Assembly: GCF_038433155.1 (NCBI RefSeq)
Contig: NZ_JBCDMW010000004.1
Span: forward strand, 1 to 64,000
Direction of reading: 5' to 3'
Length of the DNA stretch: 64,000 bases
Source of the DNA: Luteococcus sp038433155
Lineage (GTDB): Bacteria > Actinomycetota > Actinomycetes > Propionibacteriales > Propionibacteriaceae
The translations under genes and the position numbers were made by a program. The notes under the pieces are model-generated. The model was not told the origin of the DNA. It was given only the letters and a program-made list of their open reading frames with translations, and searched no databases. Shown piece after piece: positions 25,372-33,173 of this stretch (position 1 is its first letter; the number at the start of each line of letters is the position of its first letter).

Positions 25372-25982
25372 TTGGCCATCTCGTCGGCGAACTTGTGCGC
25401 CACCACCATCAGGTCGGAGCGGCTCTGCCCCACCAGGTCAACGATCAGGATCGCGGTGTCATCACGCATGATCGCGCAGCCATCCCGGTTGGAGTCCACG
25501 CTGGTGCCGCAGTAGCCGTCGTCGGTGGCCACCACGGTGTTCATCCCCATGTCCGCCATGAACTTCTTGGGATCCTTCTCCGGCCGGCTCATCAGCAGCA
25601 CGACGCTGTTCTGCCCGCTGCGGGCATAGGTGGCGGAGATGGTGGACGTCTTCGTGGTGGGATTGGCCGACGGGGTGTCGTTGGCATTGGCGTCCCGGGA
25701 GAACTCGTCGACGGCCAGGGGTGGCACCATCGCCCATGGGGTGCGCGGTCCGGAGGCCGTCACCACCACCTGCGGTTTGCCGGTGTTCATCCGCCACGCG
25801 ACGTAGGCGGCGCCGGCCACGGAGGCCAGGATGAGCAGGGTGCCGATCAGTACCAGCGCCCAGCGCGGGAAGCGGCCGCTGTGGATGGCCGGGCCCACCT
25901 CCAGCTCGTCGGGGCCGGTGCTGGCGCCGGGCGCGAGCTGACTGGAGCCGTTGATCGGCGAATTGCCGGGAGTGCTGCTCAT
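25368..25982 (-). CDS. hypothetical membrane-anchored protein
   Basis: A 204-residue protein of unknown function. About 47 cytoplasmic residues, low complexity and acidic, precede one transmembrane helix (ALVLIGTLLILASVAGAAYVAW). The extracytoplasmic part contains two cysteines (DDGYCGTSVDSNRDGCAI) that may form a disulfide. ATG 25982 is preferred over a TTG at 26009, which lies within the upstream terminator stem. Lies between trxA and osmC on the same strand, separated from trxA by a terminator. Confidence 0.75.
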   Translation of the reverse strand: MSSTPGNSPINGSSQLAPGASTGPDELEVGPAIHSGRFPRWALVLIGTLLILASVAGAAYVAWRMNTGKPQVVVTASGPRTPWAMVPPLAVDEFSRDANANDTPSANPTTKTSTISATYARSGQNSVVLLMSRPEKDPKKFMADMGMNTVVATDDGYCGTSVDSNRDGCAIMRDDTAILIVDLVGQSRSDLMVVAHKFADEMAK

Positions 25983-26004
25983 GGTCCCCAAGGTAGTGGA
26001 AAGC

Positions 26005-26039
26005 GACAACCGCGGGCACCGGTAGGGCCCGCGGTTGTC
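26005..26039 (-). terminator. terminator after trxA
   Basis: GACAACCGCGGGC and GCCCGCGGTTGTC form a perfect 13 bp stem with a 9-base loop, 46 bp past the trxA stop. Confidence 0.88.
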
Positions 26040-26085
26040 AAGGAGTGGTTGAGCCTTCAGCCGTCGGGCCGGCCGGCGACTGCGC

Positions 26086-26409
26086 TCAGAGGTACTCGTT
26101 CAGGGCCTTCAGCAGCGCACCCTTGGTCTTGGCGCCCTGGAAGGACTTCACCACCCGTCCGTCCTGCCAGATCTGCAGGGTCGGCAGGCTGAGGATGCCC
26201 TGCTCGGTGGGGATCTGGGTGTTGGCGTTGGTGTCCATCTTCACGAAGTCCACCTGGCCACCCAGCTCGGAGGCCAGCTCGTCGATGATCGGGCTGAGCT
26301 GCTTGCACGGGCTGCACCAGTCGGCCCAGTAGTCCACCAGGACCGGCTTGGGGTTCATCACGACCTCGTCGACGAAGGTCTTGTCGGTGACGTCCTTGAC
26401 ATTGCTCAT
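26086..26409 (-). CDS. trxA: thioredoxin
   Basis: Small dithiol reductase, 107 residues, with active site WCSPC (31-35; the second position is Ser instead of the commoner Gly), the cis-proline SLPTLQIW and VLVDYWADWC. It is reduced by the adjacent thioredoxin reductase. ATG 26409 has TTCTCC-complement AGGAGAAG upstream. The trxB-trxA pair is the core pair found near parB in mycobacteria. Between them sits one copy of the dispersed repeat. Confidence 0.97.
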   Translation of the reverse strand: MSNVKDVTDKTFVDEVVMNPKPVLVDYWADWCSPCKQLSPIIDELASELGGQVDFVKMDTNANTQIPTEQGILSLPTLQIWQDGRVVKSFQGAKTKGALLKALNEYL

Positions 26410-26422
26410 GGCTTCTCCTTGT

Positions 26423-26460
26423 TGCCCCTCGACAGGCTCGGGGATCGTGATTGCGGTTGG
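26423..26460. repeat. dispersed repeat between trxA and trxB
   Basis: GCCCCTCGACAGGCTCGGGG followed by ATCGTGATTGCGGTTGG, one unit of the family that dominates 16164-17130. It fills the 57 bp gap between the co-directional genes. Confidence 0.75.
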
Positions 26461-26466
26461 TCTTGG

Positions 26467-27522
26467 TCAGGCCTGGACGTTCTCGTCGGCCAGGTCGGCC
26501 AGGAAGCGCTCGGCGTCCAGGGCGGCCTTGCAGCCGGAGCCCGCGGCCGTGATGGCCTGGCGGTAGGTGTGGTCCACCAGGTCGCCGCAGGCGAAGACGC
26601 CGGACAGGTTGGTCTTCGTGCCGTCGGCTTCGGTCAGCACATAGCCGGCGGCGTCCAGCTCCACCTGCCCCTTGACCAGCTCGGAGCGGGGATCGTGGCC
26701 GATGGCGACGAACAGGCCGTTGACGGGCAGTTCCTTCTTCTCGCCGGTCTGGTTGTTCTCGATGGTGACGGTCTCCAGCGCGGGCTCCCCGGCCATCGAG
26801 ACGACGTTCGAGTTCCACTCGATGGAGATCTTCGGGTCATTCAGGGCGCGGGCGGCCATGATCTTGCTGGCGCGCAGCTCATCGCGACGCACCACCATGG
26901 TGACGGTGGAGCCGAACCGGCTCAGGAAGGTGGCCTCCTCGACGGCGGAGTCACCGCCGCCGACCACGACGATCGGCTTGTCCTTGAAGAAGAAGCCATC
27001 GCAGGTGGCGCACCAGGAGACGCCGCGGCCCGAGTACTTGTCCTCGTCGGCCAGGCCCAGACGCTTGTAGCCGGAGCCGGTGGCCAGGATGACGGACTTG
27101 GCGCGGTAGACCCGTCCCTCGGAGTCCGTGACGGTCTTGATCGGGCCGGTCAGGTCCAGTTCCTCAGCGTCGTCGGTGACCAGCTCGGCGCCGAAGCGCT
27201 CGGCCTGGGCGCGCATGTTCTTCATCAGGTCCGGGCCCATGATGCCGTCGGTGTAGCCGGGGTAGTTCTCCACCTCGGTGGTGTTCATCAGCGCACCGCC
27301 GGCGGAGAAGGCGCCCTCGATGACCAGCGGCTCCAGGCCGGCGCGCGCGGTGTAGATGGCTGCCGTGTACCCGGCCGGGCCGGAGCCGACGATGATCACC
27401 TCGCGCACCTCCTGACCAGCATCGACGGCCGGGGTGGCGGGCTGCTCGTCGGGGGTGATGTCGTCCAACGAGATCAGGCCGCCGGTATTCAGGCCAACGG
27501 TGTTCAGGGCGGGTGTGGTCAT
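26467..27522 (-). CDS. trxB: thioredoxin reductase
   Basis: FAD/NADPH disulfide reductase of thioredoxin. The 351-residue protein has FAD motif GSGPAG (46-51), redox site CATC (171-174, in VSWCATCDG), NADPH motif GGGDSA (188-193) and FAD motif GVFACGDLVDHTYRQAITAAGSG near the end. About 40 residues precede the FAD domain, longer than the usual few; they are acidic and probably disordered. ATG 27522 has AGAGGA 5 bases upstream. Core partner of trxA. Confidence 0.96.
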   Translation of the reverse strand: MTTPALNTVGLNTGGLISLDDITPDEQPATPAVDAGQEVREVIIVGSGPAGYTAAIYTARAGLEPLVIEGAFSAGGALMNTTEVENYPGYTDGIMGPDLMKNMRAQAERFGAELVTDDAEELDLTGPIKTVTDSEGRVYRAKSVILATGSGYKRLGLADEDKYSGRGVSWCATCDGFFFKDKPIVVVGGGDSAVEEATFLSRFGSTVTMVVRRDELRASKIMAARALNDPKISIEWNSNVVSMAGEPALETVTIENNQTGEKKELPVNGLFVAIGHDPRSELVKGQVELDAAGYVLTEADGTKTNLSGVFACGDLVDHTYRQAITAAGSGCKAALDAERFLADLADENVQA

Positions 27523-27644
27523 GATGTCCTCTCGCGCGGGGATACCGCGGTGGCGTGCTGCGGGAAGCACTCTACCGAGGCTTGCTGGTGCAGCAGTGAT
27601 TCGCCTCCTCAACCCCAGACGGCGGCGGAGTATTCCGCGCCCGT

Positions 27645-27719
27645 GCCCCTCGACAGGGTCGGGGATCGTGGTGGGGTGGGGTGCCGACGCATCCACGATG
27701 GCCGAGCCCGTCGAGGCCC
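27645..27719. repeat. dispersed repeat, inverted pair between trxB and the Cys-rich gene
   Basis: GCCCCTCGACAGGGTCGGGG plus ATCGTGG faces the inverted ATCCACGATGGCCGAGCCCG plus TCGAGG about 20 bp away. The two halves would form a stable hairpin and could stop transcription of the metallothionein-like gene. Confidence 0.75.
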
Positions 27720-27800
27720 GGGAGAACTGGCCGGGCCCCGCCACGACGTGCGTGACGGGGCCCGGTTGTTCAGTGCGCCAGTGCTGCGGGCGCCCTGCGA

Positions 27801-28112
27801 TCACTTGTCGCCGCAGCAGCAGCCCTTCGCCTCGGTTTCGGCGGGCTTGGCCTCGTTGCACCCACAGGCGCACTCGGGCCCACAGGTGCACTTGCCGGTG
27901 GTGCAGTCGCAGCCACAGGTGCAGGGCTCGTTGCACGAGCAGGCGCAGTCGGGGCCGCAGGTGCAGTCAGCGGCGGGGCGTCCGCAGCCGCAGGTGCACA
28001 GGCGCACCTCGTCGGCCGCCTCGGTGGTCTCGGCGGGGGCCGCGGTGCCCTCGATGGTGATGGTCTGGTCCTTGTGGCCGCCGCAGCAGCCGCCTTGGGT
28101 CTGTTCGGTCAT
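27801..28112 (-). CDS. cysteine-rich metallothionein-like protein
   Basis: A 103-residue protein with 22 cysteines, arranged as CC near the start, then CTCGCG, CTCG, CACS, CTCGCDC, CTCG, CACGC and a final CCC. The CxC spacing and repeated TCGP(D/E)CACxCNE unit are typical of metal-thiolate clusters. I recognise no exact family, but it is metallothionein-like and cytoplasmic (no signal peptide). AGGAGG six bases before ATG 28112 is the best ribosome site in the area. It is third in arsD-arsA-this gene (107 bp after arsA), so binding of As(III) or another soft metal is a reasonable inference. Confidence 0.85.
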   Translation of the reverse strand: MTEQTQGGCCGGHKDQTITIEGTAAPAETTEAADEVRLCTCGCGRPAADCTCGPDCACSCNEPCTCGCDCTTGKCTCGPECACGCNEAKPAETEAKGCCCGDK

Positions 28113-28219
28113 GGCAATCCTCCTGGTCTGCGTCGGCAAGAGCCGACAGCTCGAACCCTATGCAGTCGGACCGCCACCGCCCACCCCGGGGCCACAATCC
28201 TCAACCGACCCACCAGATC

Positions 28220-29992
28220 TCAGTCCAGCAGCGCGACCAGGGCGTCCACACCCACCGGTTCGGCCGTCTGGCTGGCCAGGACGGCCATCCGTGACGCGCG
28301 GCGATCCACCTCCGCCAGCAGGGCCTGCTCATTGCGCGCCCGCTGGGCCAGCAAGGGCGAGTGCGGCTCCGCCTTCGCCAGCGAGTTGTTCACCACCCAG
28401 GCCCACGGCCTGATGCCGGCACGTTCCAGCTCCTCGGCCAGGCCCCGGGCCTCCAGCACCGGCGTCGTCTCCGGCAGGGTCACCACGATCACCTTGGTGA
28501 GTTCCGGATCCTGCAGCCGCATCAGCGGCGTGGTCATCCGCGCCGCCTGCGTCTGGTCCAGATGACGGGTGATCTCGCGGTGGTAGGAGCCGGTGGCATC
28601 CATCAGCAGGAGGGTGTGTCCGGTGGGTGCGGTGTCCATCACCACGAAGCGGTGCCGGGCCTGGTTGACTGCCCGGCTGAACTGTTGGAAGACCGCGATC
28701 TCCTCGGTGCAGGGGCTCTTCAGGTCTTCGGCCAGCGCGGCGCGGCCCGCGTCGTCCAGGCTGGCGCCCTTGGTGCGCATCACCTGCTGCCGGTAGGCGG
28801 CGATCGCGGCCTGCGGATCGATCGCGCTCACCTCCAGCCGGGGCAGTTGGTCGGGCAGGGCGGTGCTCAGGTGCGCGGCCGGATCGGTGGTGGTCAGCAG
28901 CACGTCGTTGCCGCGTCGGGCCAGCTCTACGGCGATGGCCGCGGCGACGGTGGTCTTGCCGACGCCACCCTTGCCCATCGCCATCACCAGACCGTGGCCC
29001 TGGGATTCCACCTCGTCCACCAGGGTGCGCAGGCTGGAGGCTTCGACGGGCTCTGCCGTGGGGGGGTGCTCCGGCACCGAGGACTCGGGCGCTGCGGTGC
29101 TGAGCAGTGAGTCCAGCGCGGCGGGGCCCATCATGTTGACCGGCTTCAGCTCGATCAGGTCGCGGGGCAGCGACGCGAGCGGGCCCGTGAGCTGGGCCAG
29201 GGCGGCTTGCTCGCGCTCCCGGATGGCCCGGTGCAGGGGGTCCGGGGCCTCGGCCGACGCGAGTTCCGGCAGGACGCCGTTGACCACCAGATGGGTGGCG
29301 TGGATGCCCAGCTCCGCCAGCTCCTGCTGGGTGCGGGCCACCTCGTCCAGGGTGGAGTGCTGGGCGCGGCTGACCAGCACCAGCCGGGTGCGGCTGGCGT
29401 CGGCCAATGCAGCCACCGCGTTGCGATAGGTGGCGCGGCTCTTCTCCAGGCCGGAGAGCGGACCCAGGCATGAGGCGTCGCCCTTGCCTGCGTCCAGATA
29501 GTCGGTCCATTCGCCGGGCAACTGGAGCAGCCGGATGGTGTGCCCTGTCGGGGCGGTGTCGAAGACGACGTGGTCATAGCCGGCGGTGGCCGCCGGATCG
29601 GCCAGCAGGCTGGTGAACTCGTTGAAGCTGGCCACCTCGGTGGTGCAGGAGCCGGACAACTGCTCGGTGATCTCCGCGAGGGCAGAGGCGGGCAGCACGG
29701 CCCGCACCGGAGCCAGGATCTTGGATCGGTAGGCATCGGCTGCCTGCTGGGGATCGATCTCCAGGGCGTCCAGATCCGGGACGTCGGGGATGGGGGTGAT
29801 CCGATTGCCAATGGCGACGCCAAAGACCTGGCCGACATTGCTCGCCGGATCGGTGCTCACCAGCAACACTCGGCGGCCAGAGCGAGCCAGGTGCAGGGCG
29901 GTGGCACAGGCGACGGAGGTCTTGCCGACTCCGCCCTTGCCGGTGAAGAAGAGGTGCCGAGGTGGATTGTCGAGGAAGTGCAACATGGTCAT
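28220..29992 (-). CDS. arsA: arsenical pump-driving ATPase ArsA (two-domain)
   Basis: ATPase that normally powers ArsB/Acr3 arsenite efflux. The 590-residue protein has two homologous halves, each with Walker A GKGGVGKT (18-25 and 340-347) and the DTAPTGHT signal-transduction motif (145-152 and a second near 455). All three As(III)-ligand cysteines of E. coli ArsA have equivalents: Cys116 (SGSCTTE), Cys175 (DASCLG) and Cys428 (KSPCTEE). The linker contains PTAEPVEAS (311-319), encoded by a copy of the dispersed repeat. Follows arsD by 35 bp. No pump gene lies nearby. Confidence 0.95.
   Translation of the reverse strand: MTMLHFLDNPPRHLFFTGKGGVGKTSVACATALHLARSGRRVLLVSTDPASNVGQVFGVAIGNRITPIPDVPDLDALEIDPQQAADAYRSKILAPVRAVLPASALAEITEQLSGSCTTEVASFNEFTSLLADPAATAGYDHVVFDTAPTGHTIRLLQLPGEWTDYLDAGKGDASCLGPLSGLEKSRATYRNAVAALADASRTRLVLVSRAQHSTLDEVARTQQELAELGIHATHLVVNGVLPELASAEAPDPLHRAIREREQAALAQLTGPLASLPRDLIELKPVNMMGPAALDSLLSTAAPESSVPEHPPTAEPVEASSLRTLVDEVESQGHGLVMAMGKGGVGKTTVAAAIAVELARRGNDVLLTTTDPAAHLSTALPDQLPRLEVSAIDPQAAIAAYRQQVMRTKGASLDDAGRAALAEDLKSPCTEEIAVFQQFSRAVNQARHRFVVMDTAPTGHTLLLMDATGSYHREITRHLDQTQAARMTTPLMRLQDPELTKVIVVTLPETTPVLEARGLAEELERAGIRPWAWVVNNSLAKAEPHSPLLAQRARNEQALLAEVDRRASRMAVLASQTAEPVGVDALVALLD
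29038..29062. repeat. dispersed repeat within arsA (linker)
   Basis: GAGGCTTCGACGGGCTCTGC plus CGTGGG matches the CCTCGACAGGCTCGGCCACCGTGG-type unit. It lies in the segment encoding the linker between the two ATPase halves, read in frame as TAEPVEA. Confidence 0.6.
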
Positions 29993-30027
29993 GGTCCTGG
30001 TCGTGGTCCTGGGTTCGGGCGAGCGGT

Positions 30028-30423
30028 TCAGCAGCAGCCGGTGCCACCGCAGCAGCCCCCCTCGTCAAGGGTCTGGGTCTCGACGGTGGTCAGGGTGGGC
30101 CGCCCGTCGGCCTCGGGGGCGGTCAGCCCGGCCCAGCGGCGCAGCTCGTCGCGGCTGGGGTAGCGCCCGGTCAGCACCGTGACGTCATCCACCAACACCA
30201 GCGGAAGGCCCTCGGAGCCGGCGGTGTGCAGAAAGGCGACGGCGGTCTGGTTCTCCGTGAAACGGATCGGGTCGGTGCCCAGGTTGGTGCGCTCGATGTC
30301 CGCACCCTCGGCGGTGACTGCCTTTACGTCGGCGGTGATGTCCACCAGGGCCTGGTCGACGTCGGTGCCGCAGACCCCGGTGTTGCAGCACAGGGCGGGC
30401 TCGAAGATGCGGATGGCGGTCAT
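30028..30423 (-). CDS. arsD: arsenical metallochaperone ArsD
   Basis: Delivers As(III) to ArsA. The 131-residue protein has the essential cysteines at exactly the classical positions, Cys12-Cys13-Cys18 in ALCCNTGVCG, and the two C-terminal vicinal pairs (124-125 and 130-131 in GGCCGGTGCC). A thioredoxin-like fold is implied by PLVLVDD (cis-Pro region). ATG 30423 follows CAGGAGAC; the frame upstream crosses the ars promoter and is not coding. First gene of the arsD-arsA-metallothionein unit. Confidence 0.95.
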   Translation of the reverse strand: MTAIRIFEPALCCNTGVCGTDVDQALVDITADVKAVTAEGADIERTNLGTDPIRFTENQTAVAFLHTAGSEGLPLVLVDDVTVLTGRYPSRDELRRWAGLTAPEADGRPTLTTVETQTLDEGGCCGGTGCC

Positions 30424-30463
30424 GGCTGTCTCCTGTGACTCGATGCGCCGGCTTGGCCGACGT

Positions 30464-30516
30464 ATTGATAGATGTCGATGACTCCAGCATCTCGCCTTGT
30501 ATCGACGAATGTCAAT
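30464..30516. promoter_or_regulatory. two ArsR-type operators in the divergent ars promoter
   Basis: ATTGATAGATGTCGAT (30464-30479) and ATCGACGAATGTCAAT (30501-30516) are inverted copies of one another (12 of 16 bases) and each is an imperfect ATTGA-N6-TCGAT palindrome, the kind ArsR/SmtB proteins bind. They lie in the 124 bp between arsD and arsR, so ArsR may repress both directions. Confidence 0.7.
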
Positions 30517-30547
30517 GCGATTGGTGGATCTGGGATAGCATCGGGGC

Positions 30548-30880
30548 ATGGAAGCGTCCGGGATCCAGGATGAGTGCTGTGCGCCGTCGCCCCACGTGAT
30601 GAGCGTCGAACAGGCCGAGGCGCTCACCGCCAGCATCAAGGCCCTGGCGGACCCGGTTCGGCTGCGAATCTTCCATCACGTCGCGGTCAGTGACAGCAGC
30701 GTCTGCTTCTGCCATCTCCCAGAGGCCTTCGGGGTCAGCCAGCCGACGCTCTCCCACCACCTGAAGAAACTCACCGAGGCCGGGCTGGTCAACCGTGAGA
30801 TGCGCGGCCGCTGGGCGCACTACACCCCCCGCCCCGAAGGGCTCGCGGCGCTGCGGGGATTCCTGGGGGAGCTTCCGTGA
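30548..30880 (+). CDS. arsR: ArsR family arsenite-responsive repressor
   Basis: Winged-helix repressor, 110 residues, that leaves DNA on binding As(III). The metal site follows the Corynebacterium type: vicinal Cys10-Cys11 (DECCAP) at the N-terminus plus Cys53 and Cys55 (SVCFCHL) in the DNA-binding region. The recognition helix is FGVSQPTLSHHLKKLTEAGLV. Transcribed opposite to arsD-arsA and followed, after 94 bp with a dispersed repeat, by arsC. Confidence 0.95.
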   Translation: MEASGIQDECCAPSPHVMSVEQAEALTASIKALADPVRLRIFHHVAVSDSSVCFCHLPEAFGVSQPTLSHHLKKLTEAGLVNREMRGRWAHYTPRPEGLAALRGFLGELP

Positions 30881-30893
30881 CGTCGCAGTCGGG

Positions 30894-30927
30894 CCCATCG
30901 ACAGGATCGGGGATCGTGGTCGGGTTG
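30894..30927. repeat. dispersed repeat between arsR and arsC
   Basis: CCCATCGACAGGATCGGGGA followed by TCGTGGTCGGGTTG, a slightly diverged copy of the CTCGACAGGCTCGG family within the ars operon. Confidence 0.7.
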
Positions 30928-30974
30928 CTGCCTCGAGGATCCAAGCCCTGGTGAACGAAGGAAATGAGGAACTC

Positions 30975-31406
30975 ATGAAGCCCAGTGTGTTGTTCGTCTG
31001 CGTCGGCAATGGCGGCAAGAGCCAGATGGCCGCGGCCCTGATGCGGCTGCGCGCCGGGGATGCCGTCGAGGTGCACTCGGCCGGCACCTGGCCGGGAACG
31101 AAGCTGAACCAGGAATCCTTGGCCAGCATCGAGGAGATCGGCGGCAGCTTCGACGGCGAACGCCCCAAGGCGATAGACCCCGACCTGCTGCGCCGGGTGG
31201 ACCGCACCGTGATCCTGGGCGACCAGGCCGTCGTGGAGCCCGTCGAGGGGATGCGCGGCACGATCGAGACCTGGCTCACCGACGAACCGTCGCTGCGCGG
31301 CATCGAGGGCGCCGAGCGGATGCGCCTGGTGCGCGACGACATCGACGCCCGGGTAAAGGCCCTGCAGGCGGAGCTCGAGTGGACGGGTGCACAACGCAAG
31401 CATTGA
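30975..31406 (+). CDS. arsC: arsenate reductase, LMW-phosphatase type (probably mycothiol-dependent)
   Basis: A 143-residue protein of the low-molecular-weight tyrosine phosphatase fold. The active-site loop is CVGNGGKS (9-16) with nucleophile Cys9; the usual CX5R arginine is Lys15. The rest (VEVHSAGTWPGTKLNQESLASI, TDEPSLRGIEGAERMRLVRDDI) matches the mycothiol-using arsenate reductases known from Corynebacterium rather than thioredoxin-type enzymes. ATG 30975 follows GAGGA. It forms a unit with arsR. Confidence 0.85.
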   Translation: MKPSVLFVCVGNGGKSQMAAALMRLRAGDAVEVHSAGTWPGTKLNQESLASIEEIGGSFDGERPKAIDPDLLRRVDRTVILGDQAVVEPVEGMRGTIETWLTDEPSLRGIEGAERMRLVRDDIDARVKALQAELEWTGAQRKH

Positions 31407-31469
31407 GTGTTCGCCCGGACAAGGGCTTCGACGGCCAGTGCCTGACCTGACCGTGGCCGCCCAGATCGG

Positions 31470-31986
31470 AGTAGTTGAATCCAGCTGGCTCCGTAGCTCT
31501 GGCCGATGGCCTGTGGCAGCCATGCCCGGAACAGGACCTCCTCGGCGAAGGCGGCCAGCGTGATCAGGCCGACGGTCAGGGCCAGCGTCTCCGGCCCGAG
31601 GCCGCTCGCATGCGGCTGGAGGGTGCCCGTCGCCCAGCCTGCGGCCACGCGGGCGAACCCTGCGATGGCCAGAGTGATCCCAAAGGCAGTCGCCGCCAGG
31701 CGGACGTGTCCACGGCCGTCGCTGGAGAGCAGAGCGGTGACACGCCAGCGGCCCCCACCATCACGCCTGCCACGGCTGCCGGAAGCGCCGCGGCCATGGC
31801 TGCGTGGCCCAGCAGGTCATCGGCGCGGTGGCCCACCAGGGCATGCAGACCCTCCGTCAGGGCGATGAAGCTGACGGCGAAGACCACCACCAGCACGACG
31901 AATTCGAGGAGTGGGCGCCACCATCGAGCCCGTGGCGAGAGTCTTGCGAGCAGGTGAAAGGGAACAGGATGTTGGACCTCGTTCAC
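31470..31986 (-). pseudogene. truncated, frameshifted CPBP family intramembrane protease
   Basis: The first part, from GTG 31986 (VNEVQHPVPFHLLARLSPRA, helices PLLEFVVLVVVFAVSFIAL and HAAMAAALPAAVAGVMVGAAG), continues in another frame after about 31741 (LLSSDGRGHVRLAATAFG ... LALTVGLITLAAFAEEVLFRAWLPQAIGQSYGAS). AEEVLFRAWLPQ is the first CPBP active-site motif. After SYGAS near 31475 similarity stops; the second motif and last helices are missing. So there is both a one-base shift and loss of about 100 C-terminal residues, next to the arsC end. Probably a relic cut by arrival of the ars genes. Confidence 0.75.
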
Positions 31987-32000
31987 GGGATCCACCCTAG

Positions 32001-32951
32001 CTAGAGGCGTTCGAGCAGGGCCTGGGCGCAGGCCTCGTCGAGGACGACGTCGGTGGCGACGCGGGCTCGCAGGGCGCCCAGCAGGGGTGCGGCCTTGGCG
32101 GCGCCGGCCACCACGCAGATCCGACGGGGCACCCGGTGCAGCTGCGTGGGCAGCATGCCGGAGGCGCGGGCATTGATCGGGATGTCCGCCCAGGTGCCGT
32201 CTTCGCGCAGGAAGACGGTGTTCACGTCGCCGACGACGCGTTCGGCCCGCAGCTGCTCCATGTCGCGCTCGTCCAGGTAGCCGGCGGAATAGACGTGCGA
32301 CGGCAGCTCGGCGGACAGGCCACCGACGCCGAAGACCGCGAGGTCGATCTTGTGGTGCAGCGCCAGCACATTGCGCACGCTGCGTTCGCGCCACATGGCC
32401 TGTTTGGTCTCCGCGAAGTCGAACAGGGTGGGCACCGGGAAGGGCACCACTTGGGAGTTGAAGGCCTGCGCGAACTGGGAGATGATCCCGCCCACATAGG
32501 GCATCCCGGAGTTGGTGGGGCTGGCGGCGCCATTCATCTGCACCACGACGGTGCCCTTGACGTCGTTGGGCTGCAGGTACTGCACCACGCTGCCCAGGGT
32601 GGTGCCCCAGGCGGTGCCGATCACCATGGTGTCGGTGACCGCCTCACTGATCAGCTGCCCGGCTGCCCGGGCCACCCGCTCCAGCCGGTGCACGTCGGAG
32701 GCACCGTCCCGCACCGGGACGACGTGGGCCCGCACTCCGAAGTGCCGGCCGATGGTCTCCCCCAATGACGTTCGGGGGCCCGCCGGGTTGGCGAGCGTGA
32801 TCTTCACCATCCCGGTCTCCCGGGCCTGCTTCAGCAGCCGGGAGACGGTGCTGCGGGAGATGTTGAGCTGCCGCGCGATGGACTCCATCGTCTCGTCCTG
32901 CACGTAGTACAGGGACGCCGCCAAGTACATCTCGTCAGAGCGCTCGTGCAT
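32001..32951 (-). CDS. SorC/DeoR-type sugar-binding transcriptional regulator
   Basis: A 316-residue regulator. The N-terminal HTH is YLAASLYYVQDETMESIARQ, then LNISRSTVSRLLKQARETGMV; the C-terminal sugar-phosphate isomerase-like effector domain contains VIGTAWGTTLGSVV and DLAVFGVGG. ATG 32951 has GGAGG five bases before it and is preferred to the start at 32972. It is divergent from glpK across 222 bp with an inverted repeat, so glycerol metabolism (effector perhaps glycerol 3-phosphate or a related phosphosugar) is the likely target. Confidence 0.92.
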   Translation of the reverse strand: MHERSDEMYLAASLYYVQDETMESIARQLNISRSTVSRLLKQARETGMVKITLANPAGPRTSLGETIGRHFGVRAHVVPVRDGASDVHRLERVARAAGQLISEAVTDTMVIGTAWGTTLGSVVQYLQPNDVKGTVVVQMNGAASPTNSGMPYVGGIISQFAQAFNSQVVPFPVPTLFDFAETKQAMWRERSVRNVLALHHKIDLAVFGVGGLSAELPSHVYSAGYLDERDMEQLRAERVVGDVNTVFLREDGTWADIPINARASGMLPTQLHRVPRRICVVAGAAKAAPLLGALRARVATDVVLDEACAQALLERL

Positions 32952-32968
32952 GAAATCCTCCGCCTCTC

Positions 32969-33001
32969 GCACATTTGTTCAACGCCATGCGTCAATTGTG
33001 C
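32969..33001. promoter_or_regulatory. inverted repeat in the SorC-glpK promoter region
   Basis: GCACATTTG (32969-32977) and CAATTGTGC (32993-33001) are inverted with 8 of 9 positions matching and a 15 bp spacer. It lies 18 bp upstream of the regulator start and is a good candidate for its operator. Confidence 0.55.
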
Positions 33002-33173
33002 ACGGTGTCGGGGTTTTTGGCGGGAGCGGGGTGTGCCGGGGCTGGTCAGAGCCCCCAGCATGTTCCATCATGGGGACAGATCTGGCCGTCGGCGGCCCGC
33101 GTGCCGACCCCGACACCAGCGTCCCAGACCTCACCGGGTGACCGGTGGCATTCACGACGAAGTGGAGCAGTTC

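Noticed and set aside
26057..26818. Second-frame protein over trxA/trxB on the minus strand
   Set aside because: Overlaps two certain genes with clear motifs in another frame.
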